DNA of 64,000 nt from Sequoia sempervirens (GCA_007258455.2 VDFB02047230.1:152157307-152221306); one strand, 5' to 3'; positions 12,491 to 23,476 are shown, counted from the first letter of the stretch. Notes: a model not told the origin generated them from the letters alone. A program made the numbers and translations.

Positions 12491-12865
12491 AGGCATGTCA
12501 ATACATGAAAATAGTGGTTAGACCTTCTGTACCTGACAATAATGTGAGCTGGCAGGTTTTTGACAGCGATGAGAAAATTATAAATTTCTTGATTGCTGAG
12601 GCTGAATTTGCAGATGGAAACCAAAAAAAATGGCAACAACAATATGAGGATCAGATTGTGCAATTGAAGATTAACAAGCTGCCAAAAGTATTGGTGACCT
12701 TGGAATCTATGTTCAACTCAGATGACCAAGTGCATAAAGACAAATGTAGCTTGATCATTAAAGAAGAACATTATGCAGCTATTGAAATCTTCAAAGGCAA
12801 GCTTCTCAAGCTGGGAAAGGTATGTAGTAAGGAGGAACAACAGGCATTTATTTTGTTATGTTAGA
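12491..12865 (+). pseudogene. Element B linker between aRH and RT
   Basis: The frame stays open from the RNase H to 12862. It encodes a charged linker of about 120 residues with no catalytic motif, and it ends just before the RT entry segment (FNDFFAWEYKDLRGF). It keeps aRH and RT in one former polyprotein, so the unusual order is not due to a separate fragment placed nearby. Confidence 0.6.
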
Positions 12866-13640
12866 AATTTAATGATTTTTTTGCTTGGGAGTACAAGGAT
12901 TTGAGAGGTTTTAACCCCGAACTAGCCCAACATACCATTGGAACTTGAACCCGATGCAAAACCAGTAAGGCAGAAACAGAGACCGCTTAATCCCAAGTTA
13001 GAACACCTTATGAAGGCTAAACTGAATAAGCGAGTTGAGATTGGTATTATTTTTCCCATCAAACACACCTCTTGGGTGTCAAATTTAGTACCAGTCAAGA
13101 AGAAAAGTGGGGAAATTAGGTTATGTGTCGATTTTTGAGATTTGAATAAAGCATCATTGAAAGACCATTACCCACTCCCTTCTAAGGAGAAAATTCTGCA
13201 GGTAGTTTCTGGTTCTGACAGATTTTCTTTGCTAGATTGTTACTCAAGCTACAACTAGATCCTGGTGAAGCAGGAAGATCAATTCAAGACAACATTTACA
13301 ACTAAGTGGAGTACGATGGCCTACAAGAATATGCCTTTTGGCTTATCCAACATTGGAGCAAATTTTCAATGTGCTATGGATATGGCCTTTCATGGCCTTA
13401 TGAACAAAATTGTTCTAGTATATTTAGATGATATTACTATTTTTTTCAAAAATGCTAATGAACACCTTGATCATTTGGAGCATATTTTTCATAGATGCAG
13501 AGAGTTTAGAGTGTCTCTCAATTCCAAGAAGTGTATATTTTCAGTGCACAAAGGCAAACTACTTGGACAAATTATTTCAAAGCAAGGTATTTCTATAGAC
13601 CCTGAAAGAGTTTCCGCAATTCTTGAATTGCCATTACTAG
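12866..13640 (+). pseudogene. pol: Element B reverse transcriptase
   Basis: RT motifs occur in order: WVSNLVPVKKKSGEIRLCVD, a TGA in place of the next Arg, DLNKAS, FSLLDCYSSYN, a TAG in place of Gln, MPFGLSNIGANFQ, and the active site VYLDDITIF near 13420-13445. YLDD keeps both catalytic Asp residues. The thumb follows (EHLDHLEHIFHRCREFRVSL). A frame change near 12940 separates the first segment from the upstream linker. Confidence 0.88.
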
Positions 13641-14314
13641 CTCATAAGAAAGGCTTGCAAAACTATCTTGGAAGAATAAATTTTGTGAGGAGGTTCATAC
13701 CGAATATTGTAGCCTTGTTGCAACCTCTCACTTCTATGCTTAAAAATAATATGCCATTCAGTTGGACCAAGGAAGGTAAGAGGAGCTTTGAGCAGATTAA
13801 GGAAGCCCTCGTAGCCACTCCTACTCTCATTAATCCAAAATTTGACAAAGAATTTATTCTGTATGCCTTTGGAGGAGTAAATACAGTTTTAGCTATGTTA
13901 TGCCAACAAAACGAGGAAGGCTTGGAGCAGCCTGTTGCATTTTTCAGCCAAGTATTGCACGATTACGAGGTAAAATATTCTTTTGTTGAGAAGCATGTTT
14001 TTGTTGTTGTAAGAAGTTTATAGAAAGTCAAGCATTTGCTGTCCAACAACAAGATTCATTTGTTGGTTGCTCATTCAACTATTAAAGATTTTTTTCTTAA
14101 CAAAGATATTAATGATAAGTGTGTTGGTTGGATTACCAAAGTAATGGAATTTGACGTTGATATAAAAGTAACCGAGCTTGTTAGAGTTAAAGGTTTGTGT
14201 GAACATATTGCTGGTAATGAGAACAACTTAAAAGAAGCTACAAATATAGAAACAGTGCTAAATAATGATGTTGTAGGTGTTGTTCCAGTGTATCCTACTA
14301 CTTGGTTGCAGTAG
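13641..14314 (+). pseudogene. Element B Ty3-type RNase H, catalytically degenerate
   Basis: This follows RT in the usual place (YLGRINFVRRFIPN connection, then the RNase H fold). The first catalytic Asp is lost (ILYAFGGVNTVLA instead of the family's ASD motif). The Glu in SFVEKHVF remains. The third acidic site (usually DH) reads AHST. Degeneration of this domain is known in elements that gained an archaeal-type RNase H, and B carries one upstream. Confidence 0.75.
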
Positions 14315-15545
14315 ATGATGCATTATTTGCAAACTGGAGAGTGCCCCGAAGGCTTAGATAGAGCGAAAAGAAGGTATTACAGATTGCAATCCATCCCTTA
14401 TGCAATCGTTGACGATGTTCTTAATAGGAGATATTTCCAAGGTATCTTATTGCATTGTATTCAGCTTGATCAAGTTGACAAGCTTTTAGCAGAGTTTCAT
14501 GATGGACCTTTAGGAGGTCATTTTGCTGCAAGAGCCACAACTCTAAAAATTATGCGAGTTGGTTATTACTGGCCAGATTTGTTTAAAGACACTATTGCTT
14601 GGGTCAGAAAATATGAGAAATGTGCTTTATTTGTTGGAAAACAGAGGCTTGCATCACTGCCCCTGCATCTGATCCAGGTAGAACAACCCTTTGCTAAGTG
14701 GGGCTTAGATTTTATTGGTCCTATCAATCTGCCTTCAAGTGTGGGTCATAAGTGGATTCTTACTACCACATATTATTTTACAAAATGGACCAAAGTTGTT
14801 GCTTTAAAGGAAGCAAATGAGACTTCAATGCTTAATTTATATCAAGATCTCGTATCGAGATTTGGTGTTCCAGACTCAATCATTTCTGACAATGGTTTGG
14901 ATTTTATTGGTTTGAGGATTTCTAACTGGTTAGTGAGAAATAATATTTATTTGAACACGTCTTCCAATTATTATCCACAAAGCAAAGGTCAAGCGAAATC
15001 TGCAAATAAAAATTTGATTTGGATAATCAAGAAGACTGTTGAAGATAATTAAAGACATGGCATGAAAAGCTTAAGTTAGCCCTTTGGGATGACATAATAA
15101 CTCCCAAAAGAGCCACTGGTTGTTCACTTTTGTTTTAACTTATGGTAAAGAAGCTAAGTTACCTGTTTCAATTGAGTTTCCAAATTTAAGTTATGTTAAT
15201 GAGCTGGAATTGCTGAATGAACAACCTCTTGAGGTGAGATTTGCATAGTTGGTAGAGCTCGAGAAAACTAGGAAAGAAGCTCTAAGGTAGCTGGAGATAC
15301 ATCAAGCTTAGATGAAGAATTTTTTTGATAAGAGGGAAAGACCATGTGATTTCATTGTTGGAGATCTAGTTTTCAAGTGGAATGAATTTAAAAGTAGACC
15401 TGGATGAGATTCCAAGTTTGATGCAATTTGGGATGGGCCTTATGTGATCACGGAGTGCAAGGAATAAAATGCATTCCAACTTTCCAAGTTGATTGGTGAG
15501 GTGTTGTCTATCCCAGCACCTCAAGCATTGCCTCTGAGATAAGTT
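14315..15545 (+). pseudogene. int: Element B integrase, catalytic Glu replaced
   Basis: A long open frame (14315-15052) carries the zinc domain (HDGPLGGHFAARA, then KYEKCALF where the second Cys is lost) and the core domain. The two catalytic Asp are present (LDFIGP and ISDNGLDF), but the glutamate of the usual GQAE motif is Lys (KGQAKSANK). The C-terminal domain continues in shifted frames to about 15545, with the motif GDLVFKW and KFDAIWDGPYVI. The loss of Glu would abolish strand transfer. Confidence 0.85.
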
Positions 15546-15829
15546 CTAACTTGTTGTTAAGTAGAGTAATATTGCAAATAAGTGTGTTTCGCACATTTAC
15601 TTTCAGTAGTTTTGCTTTCCCTAAACTTCAATGTGCATGTTTCGTTGGCCATCAGGGCCTGTTAGTTTGCTTTCATTTCTCTTTTTGTTTTCTTTTGCTG
15701 CTGATTGGAGTATTGTTGTTCAAGTTTTTGAGTTTCAAGAAGGGGCATATTTGACTCCGTGCCCAATGGAGTGTTTTAAGGCCACTGATCTATGCTTAGC
15801 AAGCAAGCATTTAGCAAAAATTGCCAAAA
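15546..15829 (+). other. Element B 3' untranslated stretch
   Basis: About 280 bases between integrase and the 3' LTR, with no recognised protein. A short purine run (AAGAAGGGG, about 15739) is the best polypurine-tract candidate, but it lies about 80 bases before the LTR, further away than normal. The small open frames here have no resemblance to known proteins. Confidence 0.5.
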
Positions 15830-18674
15830 TGTTACCAATTTGTCGCTATAGCTCAATTGGTGGAGCTAGCTAAATATTGTTATATGTTAAAGTGAAATTA
15901 TAGTTATTTATGCATTATGCTTAAGTGTTGTTTGCATTTTTGTTCATTATTCTTTAAGGGATAGTCATGCGTTGAAAAGAAGAATCATAGTTTTAGAAGT
16001 TCTATTCAACGTTCTAGAATTAAATAAAGTACAAAATTGAGCATACAAACAACAAAGCATTTCAAATGCTTTCATTCATTTCATAAAGTGATTCATATTT
16101 ACATAGCTTCATTTGATTGCAAGAATTCAAATGATATTACAAAATTGCATTGAAATTCATTTTCTTTTCAAAATGAAAAGCATAAGGTGAAATGAAATAT
16201 CCACACAAGCCGTGGATGGGACTGTCACAGTTCATAACTAATAGCAGATTACACTATGGAAGATGCAAAAGAAGAAATCACATAAGTAACAACATAATCA
16301 TCATTGCATGATCGACCAATGGTCGACGTTGAAATGGTGCACCTTTCGTATTCTCAAGCTCCATTGACCTGTAAGAGAAAAGAGAGGGATGTCAGAGGCT
16401 TCGACTATGAAGATACCTATATGAACCATCAACAATAATACAGTTTGCTACTAATCATACACTGAAACAATCAAGTGAAAGTGCAAAGAAATAAGGTGAA
16501 GGAGAAACATCAATATGATCGTGATATATTGTTTTTATCCTAACATTTTTTGTTTCCTTGTGCAGGTATAGGGAAAATCACGATGCTGATTATTATTCAA
16601 AGACCAAGCATGTGGAGAAAAACAGGCTCCCACAAGGGTAGAGCTCGACATGCTTTCCTTATTCATTACAAGTGGGATGATAAGAGTTAGTAATTACATC
16701 ATCATATTCATCAGGAAAAGATATTGATATACAACTGAAAGAGTTAAGCATAGTTATCTATCAAGCTATTAAACCAACTGTGCATACATAACAATCAAAT
16801 TCATGAAACAACTTTGTTAAATGGAGCATAAAAATGCATGAAGAGTGCCAGGTTGAAGCCCAAGAGTATGAAGGAACAAACATTGCATTCAATAATTGTG
16901 TAAAAACTTAGCTTCGAGTAATTCAAGTATGAAGGAACCATGATGTGTGAGCATGAGCTTATACAGGATGGCCAGGAAGAATAAAGCCATGAGAATGTGA
17001 AAAGAGAAGTCAGAAACCAGAGTGTATAGGTCATAGCCTTAATGGCCTTTCTTGTTCTTCTAATGAAGCAGTAAAGCCACAGTAGTATACAAATGAAGCT
17101 TACCCAGTCAAAGACTATCTACAGGAAAGAGTGAAGATTCTCAAGCATGTGAGCTAAGGACTGAGCTCAATCATGGTGGCAGCGTGCTTTCTCAGGCAAA
17201 GACCAGATATTTCCAAAATGATGAGTGCAAAATGAAATGATTTTTAGGGTTTGAGTTCTTTTTGTTCCTTGCCCTAATTCAAGTTAGGTCAGACATTATA
17301 ATTTCCTTGGAATATTCATAATTGACCATAGCATTTGATTATTAGGGAATTAATCAGAATCTGAAGTTTAATATTTGAAGGGGTCGAACTCTAATATGCC
17401 TAGGTCAAGCTTTGAAGAGTGATGGTCTTTTTCCTAAGACTTAGGGTTTCCTTATTTAAATTTTGGCAATGTAAGGGGTTGAACTTAGAGAAATTTGTGA
17501 TTAATGGTGCCTTGGTGAGGAGTTGATAAGGGACGATATATTTGATTTTAATTGATTTAGTGAGAAATCAATAAAGGTTGTAAAATCATTGCACTTTTGA
17601 CTTAGGGTTTTTGTTTTAAAATTGATTTTAGAGAAATTAGTCAAGGATATTGATGTGAGAATAATATGCTTTGATATTTTTATGATTTTTTAAAAGAAAA
17701 ATCAAGCATTGTATTAGTGAAGTAAGGATGTAATTCTTTTTGCAAAATATTTTGCAATCTTTAATTGCAAAAAATAGATAAATTGTAAAATCTGCAATCA
17801 TGTAAAGCAGAAGCATAAAGCAATATTTTATAAATTATTTTATGATTTCTTGCTATTTTTAGCAGATTGTATTGACTTTTCCTCTTGGTCGGATTTGAGT
17901 TTCATCTTGGAGAGATAAGGTGTTTTTCTGGCTTTTAAATAAGATTTAGCCTATTTTTAGAGGCTTTACAGTCTGATCATGAAAGTAGTGTGCTTTTTTC
18001 TGCTTTTATGCAGTCTTTTGAGACAATTTGAAGCTTTTTTCCTTGAGTTTCTTTATGAGCTCGGATTAGGGTTTCTTGAGAGATATATTCTGAAAAGTCT
18101 TAGTCTTTTTCTGCTTATAGTTCAAGATACAGTTTCTGGCTCTTAGCATTCTTGAGCTTGTAAACTCAGTGTACTTAGTTCAGACAAATACTCTTTCAGT
18201 TTTAATAGAGTAGCATATTTCTCCTTATTTTCTGTCTCAATTTTTGTAATGGCAATCTGATGTGTTTTTGTTTCAAACTTGAATCCTTATATGTCTTGAT
18301 GTTGTAAACCTTTGTTTAGAATTACATGTTTCAGGTTGCATGATGTGTTTAGTTTTCCAGATCTTCATGCAAATCACTAATGAAGTATGTACTAATGAGA
18401 TTGTGAGGATTATTGTGATAGAGAAACTGCTATGAGTGGTTAAGTCTGAATTTTCATAAGTTTGGTGAATCATTTGTTAGTCGTAGGCTTTATTTTCAAA
18501 TTATCCTTTTATCCCTTTTCCCAAAAATACTTAGAATAATATTCATCATTCGGAGAACCAGTTCACTCTGGAGATTCCTTCTTCATTCAGATCACCCACA
18601 TCTGAAGAAAGTTTCCATGTTTTAGTAGATTGTTGAATCTTGTATTCAATAGGGTGCAAATCTAATTGATAACA
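15830..18674 (+). repeat. Element B 3' LTR (2845 bp, internally deleted)
   Basis: It begins TGTTACCAATTTG and ends TTGATAACA. It matches the 5' LTR along its length except for a loss of about 1.6 kb at roughly 16890-16950. A filler of about 60 bases sits at the junction. Part of it (AATAATTGTGTAAAA, 16892-16906) is the exact reverse complement of 5' LTR bases 6727-6741, inside the deleted region. Confidence 0.85.
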
Positions 18675-18679
18675 ACACC
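18675..18679. other. Right target-site duplication of element B
   Basis: ACACC after the 3' LTR matches GCACC at 5010-5014 in four of five bases. Confidence 0.75.
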
Positions 18680-18940
18680 TACAATGTTTCAAAGGGAAGT
18701 CATTAGCATATTTTTAGACATTTCTCATGATTGCATGGAAATTTATATGGATGACTTTACCACTTATGGTGTTGATTTTAATCAAGCCTTGAAAAATATC
18801 AAGAGATTCCTACAAAGATGTGAAGACCAAAAATTATCTTTAACAGTGAAAGGTGCTTCATGATGATACATGAAGGTGTAGTTCTTGGCTACTACATCTC
18901 CCGCAAAGGAATTCAACTAGATCTTGCAAAGATTGAGGTA
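18680..18940 (+). pseudogene. pol: Element A reverse transcriptase, second part
   Basis: RT of A resumes after element B with TMFQREVISIFLD and reaches the active site IYMDDFTTYG near 18750. Both catalytic Asp are kept. The frame stops at 18861 and restarts one frame over with the thumb region (VVLGYYISRKGIQLD). Joined conceptually with 4451-5014 it forms a whole RT domain, though disabled by stops. Confidence 0.85.
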
Positions 18941-19575
18941 ATCACAAATCTTCCCACACCTACAAAACAAAAGGATGTTAGGAGTTTTGTTGTTCATGCA
19001 AGATATTATAGGCATTTTATCAAGGATTTCAGCAAGGTAGCAACACCATTATATACTCTTCTCACTAAAGATGTTGAATTCCAGTGGACTGAAGCTTGTG
19101 ACAAGGCATTTTTTGACTTGAAGGCAGCTTTGACTCATGCTCTTGTACTCAAAGGGCCTAATTGGGAACTTCCTTTCCACATCCATATTTATGCATCAGA
19201 TTATGCCATAGGGGAAATCTTAGGATATAAAGGAGTTGTTGAAAATTCCATTTACTTTATCAGCAAAAAATTACAAGGAGTTGGATTCAATTGTATAGCG
19301 ATAGAAAAAGAAATGCTGGCAGTAATTTATGCACTGAAAAAATTCATACATTACATAATGAGTTACCAAATCTTTGTGCACATTGATCATGCAACCATTA
19401 GATAGCTCATGAATAAACCTTTGATCACAAGTACGATGGCAAGATGATTATTGTTGATGCATGAGTTTGATATAACCATTCTGGATAAGCTAGGGAGGGC
19501 CAATGTTGTTGCAGATTTTCTTTCAAGGATGACTACATCAGAAGACAATCAGCCCATAGATCTCCTTTCCTAATG
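18941..19575 (+). pseudogene. Element A Ty3-type RNase H, catalytic triad kept
   Basis: The connection (VRSFVVHARYYRHFIKDFSK) leads into RNase H. All three acidic sites are readable: HIYASDYAIGEI, AIEKEMLAVIYA and VHIDHATIR. Stops follow at 19402 and later, before the segment LGRANVVADFLSRM that ends the domain. No archaeal-type RNase H was found in A, so this was its only RNase H. That fits the retained triad, in contrast to elements B and D. Confidence 0.82.
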
Positions 19576-19579
19576 AGAA

Positions 19580-20948
19580 TATATTCTCCCTCAGTATACA
19601 AACACCCTGGTATTTTTACATAGCAATTATTTGGTCACAGGTAGAGTTCCTTCTCACTTCTCTCCAAAAGAGAAAAGGGCACTCATTGAAAAATATTTTC
19701 ATTTCTCCTAGATTATTGGATGTTTGTTTTATACTGGACCAGACCATGTTATGAGGAGATGTGTAAGAGAAGATGAGACATATGACATTTTTCATGCATG
19801 CCACAACGAACCATGTGGAGGACACTTTTCAATCAAGAGGAAAACAATAAATATTTTGAACTCAGGATATTACTGGCCAACACTCTACAAGGATGCAATA
19901 AGGTATACCAGAAAATGTGATAGATGCCAAACAATGGGCAAACCAACCAAATCTGATAAGATGCCACTTTTCCCTTAGGTAGTAATCACTCCCTTTGACA
20001 AGTGGGGATTGAATTTTTTGGGACCCATTGACCCTCCATCAAATGGTATGTCTTATATATTGGTATGCACTTATTATGTGACAAAGTGGGTAGAAGTTAA
20101 GGCCATGAAGCATGCAAGAGATAAAAAGGTTGCAAAATTTATTAGGAGGATATTTTCACAAGATATGGAGTTCTAAGAGAAATAGTGACCGATTAAGGGG
20201 CTCAATTAACATCAACCATTTTTGTAGCACTAGTTAATGAGTAAAACATAAGGCACAAGAAGTCTACTCCTTATCACCCCCAAGCTAATGGCCAAGTTGA
20301 GGTGACCAACAGAGAAATTGAAGCCATTCTGACCAAAATGGAAGCTATTCATAGAAAGGATTGAAAAAATAGATTACCAAAAGTTGTTTGAGCATATAAG
20401 ACAACCTAGAAAACAACTACAGGATTCACTCCATTTGAATTTTTGTATGGAAAGACAACCATGATGCCCATTGAATTTGAATATAAGACTCTTTGGACTG
20501 CAATAGCTTTGGGGATTGATATTTCTGAGGCACAAAGAGAAAGAATCATGTTGCTAAATGCTTTGGATGAGATAAGGAGAGCAACCTTGGATCATATAGA
20601 GGTAGTATAGAATTAGAGAGTCAAGTGGGATGACAAATTTATCAAGAGCAAGAAATTCCAACTAGGAGATTGGGCCCTGCTCTATGATTCAATATATTAG
20701 GACAATGTAGCAAAATTGCAGACAAGGTGGCTATAACCATATGAAGTCGCTGAGGTCTTTCCTAATGGAGTTGTTCAACTTACTACCATAGACCCTGTCA
20801 GATTCAAGTTACTTGTCAATGGTCATCACCTCAAATTATATCACAAGCTAGCTTCCAAAGAAGAGTTCCTACAAGAATTCACCCAACATTCAACACCCGA
20901 GATTCCTGCAGCTGAAGGAAGTGGACCTAGTATCCCTCCTTCTAGCTA
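19580..20948 (+). pseudogene. int: Element A integrase, broken
   Basis: The zinc domain is intact: HACHNEPCGGHFS then RKCDRCQ (about 19790-19930). In the core, the first catalytic Asp is Asn (WGLNFLGPI). The second is in VTD after a frame change near 20185, and the Glu is kept in NGQVEVTNREIE (about 20290). The C-terminal domain (KWDDKFIKSKKFQLGDWALL, later VNGHHLKLYHK) ends near 20948. Many stops are present. The VNGHxLK ending is typical of Athila-like elements. Confidence 0.82.
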
Positions 20949-21715
20949 ATTAAGGTACGTAATTATCACAATAAAGACTTCTGCTCTTGTGGAAGTACAT
21001 TTCTCCACCCATCCATTACCACCTTTCTCTCTTTTCCATCACTTCATTCCACCTCACCTCATTCCACTTCATTTTCATTAATTTCTTAATTTATTCCCTA
21101 AAAAGGTGAACAATACTTTCTCCATGATCTTTGCAACAAATCCTCCACACATTCAGCCATTTGTACATTAATTCCTATCTTTTAATCATCTTTTAAGTGC
21201 ATTCATTTAGTCATTGCACGTTAGTATAGAGGTTCACATAACATTTCATTATTCCCAGTCAAATCACCACTCCCATCTCGCATGTGCGGACACATGTCCA
21301 AGTTTAGGTTGGGGGGGATGAAAAAGATGCAAATAGATTTCCCATGTGTCAATTTATGCTAGGATACGTCAGAAAATTTAAATGAGCTGATTTGAAATAT
21401 GAGTGAGAGGATGGCTTGCATGTGTGAAGTGACATTAACTACAACCGCCATTTCTTCCCATCATAATTCTCCTTTATCACTCCTTTTCTTGCCATTATTG
21501 ACTTTGTCATAATTGTGAGTTGCAAGAAAAAAGGTAAAACAAAAGAAATAAAAAATTCAGTCAATATTGGCACTATAAATTTAGCAGGTATTGTAGGAAG
21601 GTATTCGGCTTTCATACAGGAATTGCAGGAAAGAAATTTTGTAGAGTGATAGTTGATTGCAGAAAATGGGAGAAGGGCCAATTTGAAATGATCCCTCAGT
21701 TAATGATGTTTTATT
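20949..21715 (+). other. Element A spacer between integrase and third ORF
   Basis: A non-coding stretch rich in CATT and CCTTT motifs, with a G-rich purine tract at 21306-21326. The small minus-strand open frame at 21439-21681 has no recognised feature and I treat it as accidental. Spacers of this type separate pol from the extra ORF in Athila elements. Confidence 0.5.
21306..21326 (+). other. Internal G-rich polypurine tract of element A
   Basis: A run of seven G followed by ATGAAAAAG lies about 360 bases after the integrase and before the third ORF, rather than next to an LTR. It could be an extra plus-strand primer site or a remnant; the sequence alone cannot decide. Confidence 0.4.
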
Positions 21716-23471
21716 ATAGAATGCACAATGTCTGGCTGAATTTAGAAACTGTGGATGGTTAGATTACTTCCTGAAGCTGGATGGCTTTGATGAGAGCATT
21801 GCACTAGAATTTTCCCAGACATTTTCTAAAGGAAAAGCCACAGTAAAAGGGTTGGAGGTTTTGGCATTTGAAGAAAGAATTGTAGAGGTTACAAGATTAC
21901 TTAATAATAACGAACATTACCCTACCTCCAGAGATGCCAGGTTAGCTAGGGCCAAATTTACAGTACATGGTGACCCTCCAATCAATGTGGATAAACAAGG
22001 TGCAAAAATAACCTCTCTACTTGAACCATGAAAGCAGACAACCATCTACATTATAAGGTATCTCACCTGTGAAGGTCGTTTGTCAAACCTACATTTAGTA
22101 CATTTTAAAATCTTGAGTCACATGAGGCACAGAAGGCAGATGAATGTGCCTAATGTGCTATACAATCTTCTCTCAATCATGGTGGTAAAAGGTAGGGACA
22201 ATTTTGTTTCCCACCATTATCTGATTAAATTTCTAGTTGAAAATTCTTTGCATGATGTGTCTAGAATGACCTGGGAAGAATTTATAAATGTTGATCAAAT
22301 TAGACCTGAGCACTTGCTACCTAGGGTTTTTCCTCAACCTCGCAGGTCTAGCAGGAGATTGATCACAACTGAAGCCACTCAGAAAAAGAAAGCTCCTCCT
22401 CATATTTTGATGATGACATTCCACTTGGAACCTTCATGAAAACTAGGGCACAAAAGAGAGAAGTAGAAATGAAAAAAGGAAAGGCCAAAAGGTAGCTGAC
22501 AAAAATAAAGGTGCCAAGTTCTAAGAAGAGGAAGGCTAACACTATTCATCTTGTAGCCAAAGAAAAATGTGAGAGACCTCCCAAGAAATCAAGACTAGGT
22601 GGGCCAACAATCGGTATGCCTCCATAGGAAATCCCTAAGCCTAGTGAGACATCACATGAGGACCCTAAAGCTCCAATGGGGCAGGAGAATGTTGAAGAAG
22701 AATACATATTTGGGAGAGCAAAAAATATAACACTAGACAATCTTGCTAACATTGTAGAAGAGTTGGAGGAAAATTAGGATTTCCTGTAGTGTGAGCAAGA
22801 AGTCTCACAATAAGAGGTCTTGCAGCAACAACCAAAACTAGAGCAAGAGTTCCTGTAGCCACAACAAAATTAAGAACAAGAGGCCCTATAGCAAGAAGTG
22901 GGAGAAGAAATAGTAGCCCTACAACCAAAGACAACTGGATAGCCTGAGTCCATGCAGATAGTACTATATGAGGAGCAACCATCGACAAAAAAATGGTAGG
23001 AATTCATGATCCTCCTGATTTTATAGTACATGCAACAATTTTGAATTTATGGAAATAAATACGAAGGAGGGAGGAATAATGGAAAAAGGAAAAACATAAA
23101 TTGATAAAGGAAATACAAAAGAGGGATGAGGAGATTGAAGATAAGGATGCAAAAATTTCCACCCTGAAGAAGAGGGTGGATGATATGGAAACTTTGGTAC
23201 CGCAAATTTTGGAATGTAGGACCCCTCCAAGGGTCTATGCTTTGCACCTAAAAGATAAATATGTCTCTTTTAATCTACCAAGGATTTCCTCAGGTTTGAA
23301 TCCTTCTATTGACACCCCTGTTGAAATTTTCAATGCTTATAGGATTGCCTCCCTTGAAATGAGAAATTTGTTGTGTGAGTTTTATTTGCATAATTATGTT
23401 GTAACTCAAAACCATGATTGGAATCCATTGTTGTATGTTGGGGATGTCCAATTAAGGGAATTACTGTCTTG
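21716..23471 (+). pseudogene. Element A third ORF (env position), unrecognised protein
   Basis: A long frame with about 560 codon positions in three sections. Section 1 (21720-22320) looks globular: WLDYFLKLDGFDESIALEF, a TVKGLEVLAFEERIVEVTRL segment, and MTWEEFINVDQIRPEHLLPR. Section 2 (22330-22990) is basic then Gln/Glu-rich, with KKRK, PPKKSR and many Q, and with stops mostly at Gln codons. Section 3 (23101-23471) starts with a charged coiled-coil-like stretch (IQKRDEEIEDKDAKISTLKK). I see no clear membrane segment or signal peptide, so an envelope role is not supported. I do not recognise the family. The end is cut by the LTR at 23477. Confidence 0.6.
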
Positions 23472-23476
23472 GGTAC

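Larger units (their letters stand above)
5015..18674 (+). mobile_element. Element B: complete but dead Tat-like retrotransposon inside A
   Basis: Two similar long repeats (5015-9407 and 15830-18674) flank gag, protease, archaeal-type RNase H, RT, degenerate Ty3 RNase H and integrase. Both ends are set by LTR homology, the CA end and the near-perfect 5-bp duplication. The RNase H placement before RT separates it from element D, where the extra RNase H follows RT. Many stops plus loss of the integrase catalytic Glu show that it cannot move by itself. Confidence 0.88.
216..23471 (+). mobile_element. Element A: Athila-like Ty3/gypsy retrotransposon, interrupted
   Basis: Order seen: putative LTR, tRNA-Asp-type primer site, gag, protease, RT, single RNase H, integrase, G-rich tract, and a long third ORF in the position where Athila elements carry an env-like ORF. 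The RT is split by element B (5015-18674), and the right end is cut by a C-family LTR at 23477. Every coding part has several stops and frameshifts, so A is inactive. No 3' LTR was found. The Athila assignment rests on the primer site, the intact single RNase H and the third ORF, not on a phylogeny. Confidence 0.75.

Noticed and set aside
22546..23247. Minus-strand open frames within A's third ORF
   Set aside because: Shadows of the plus-strand ORF with its Gln-rich and coiled-coil composition.
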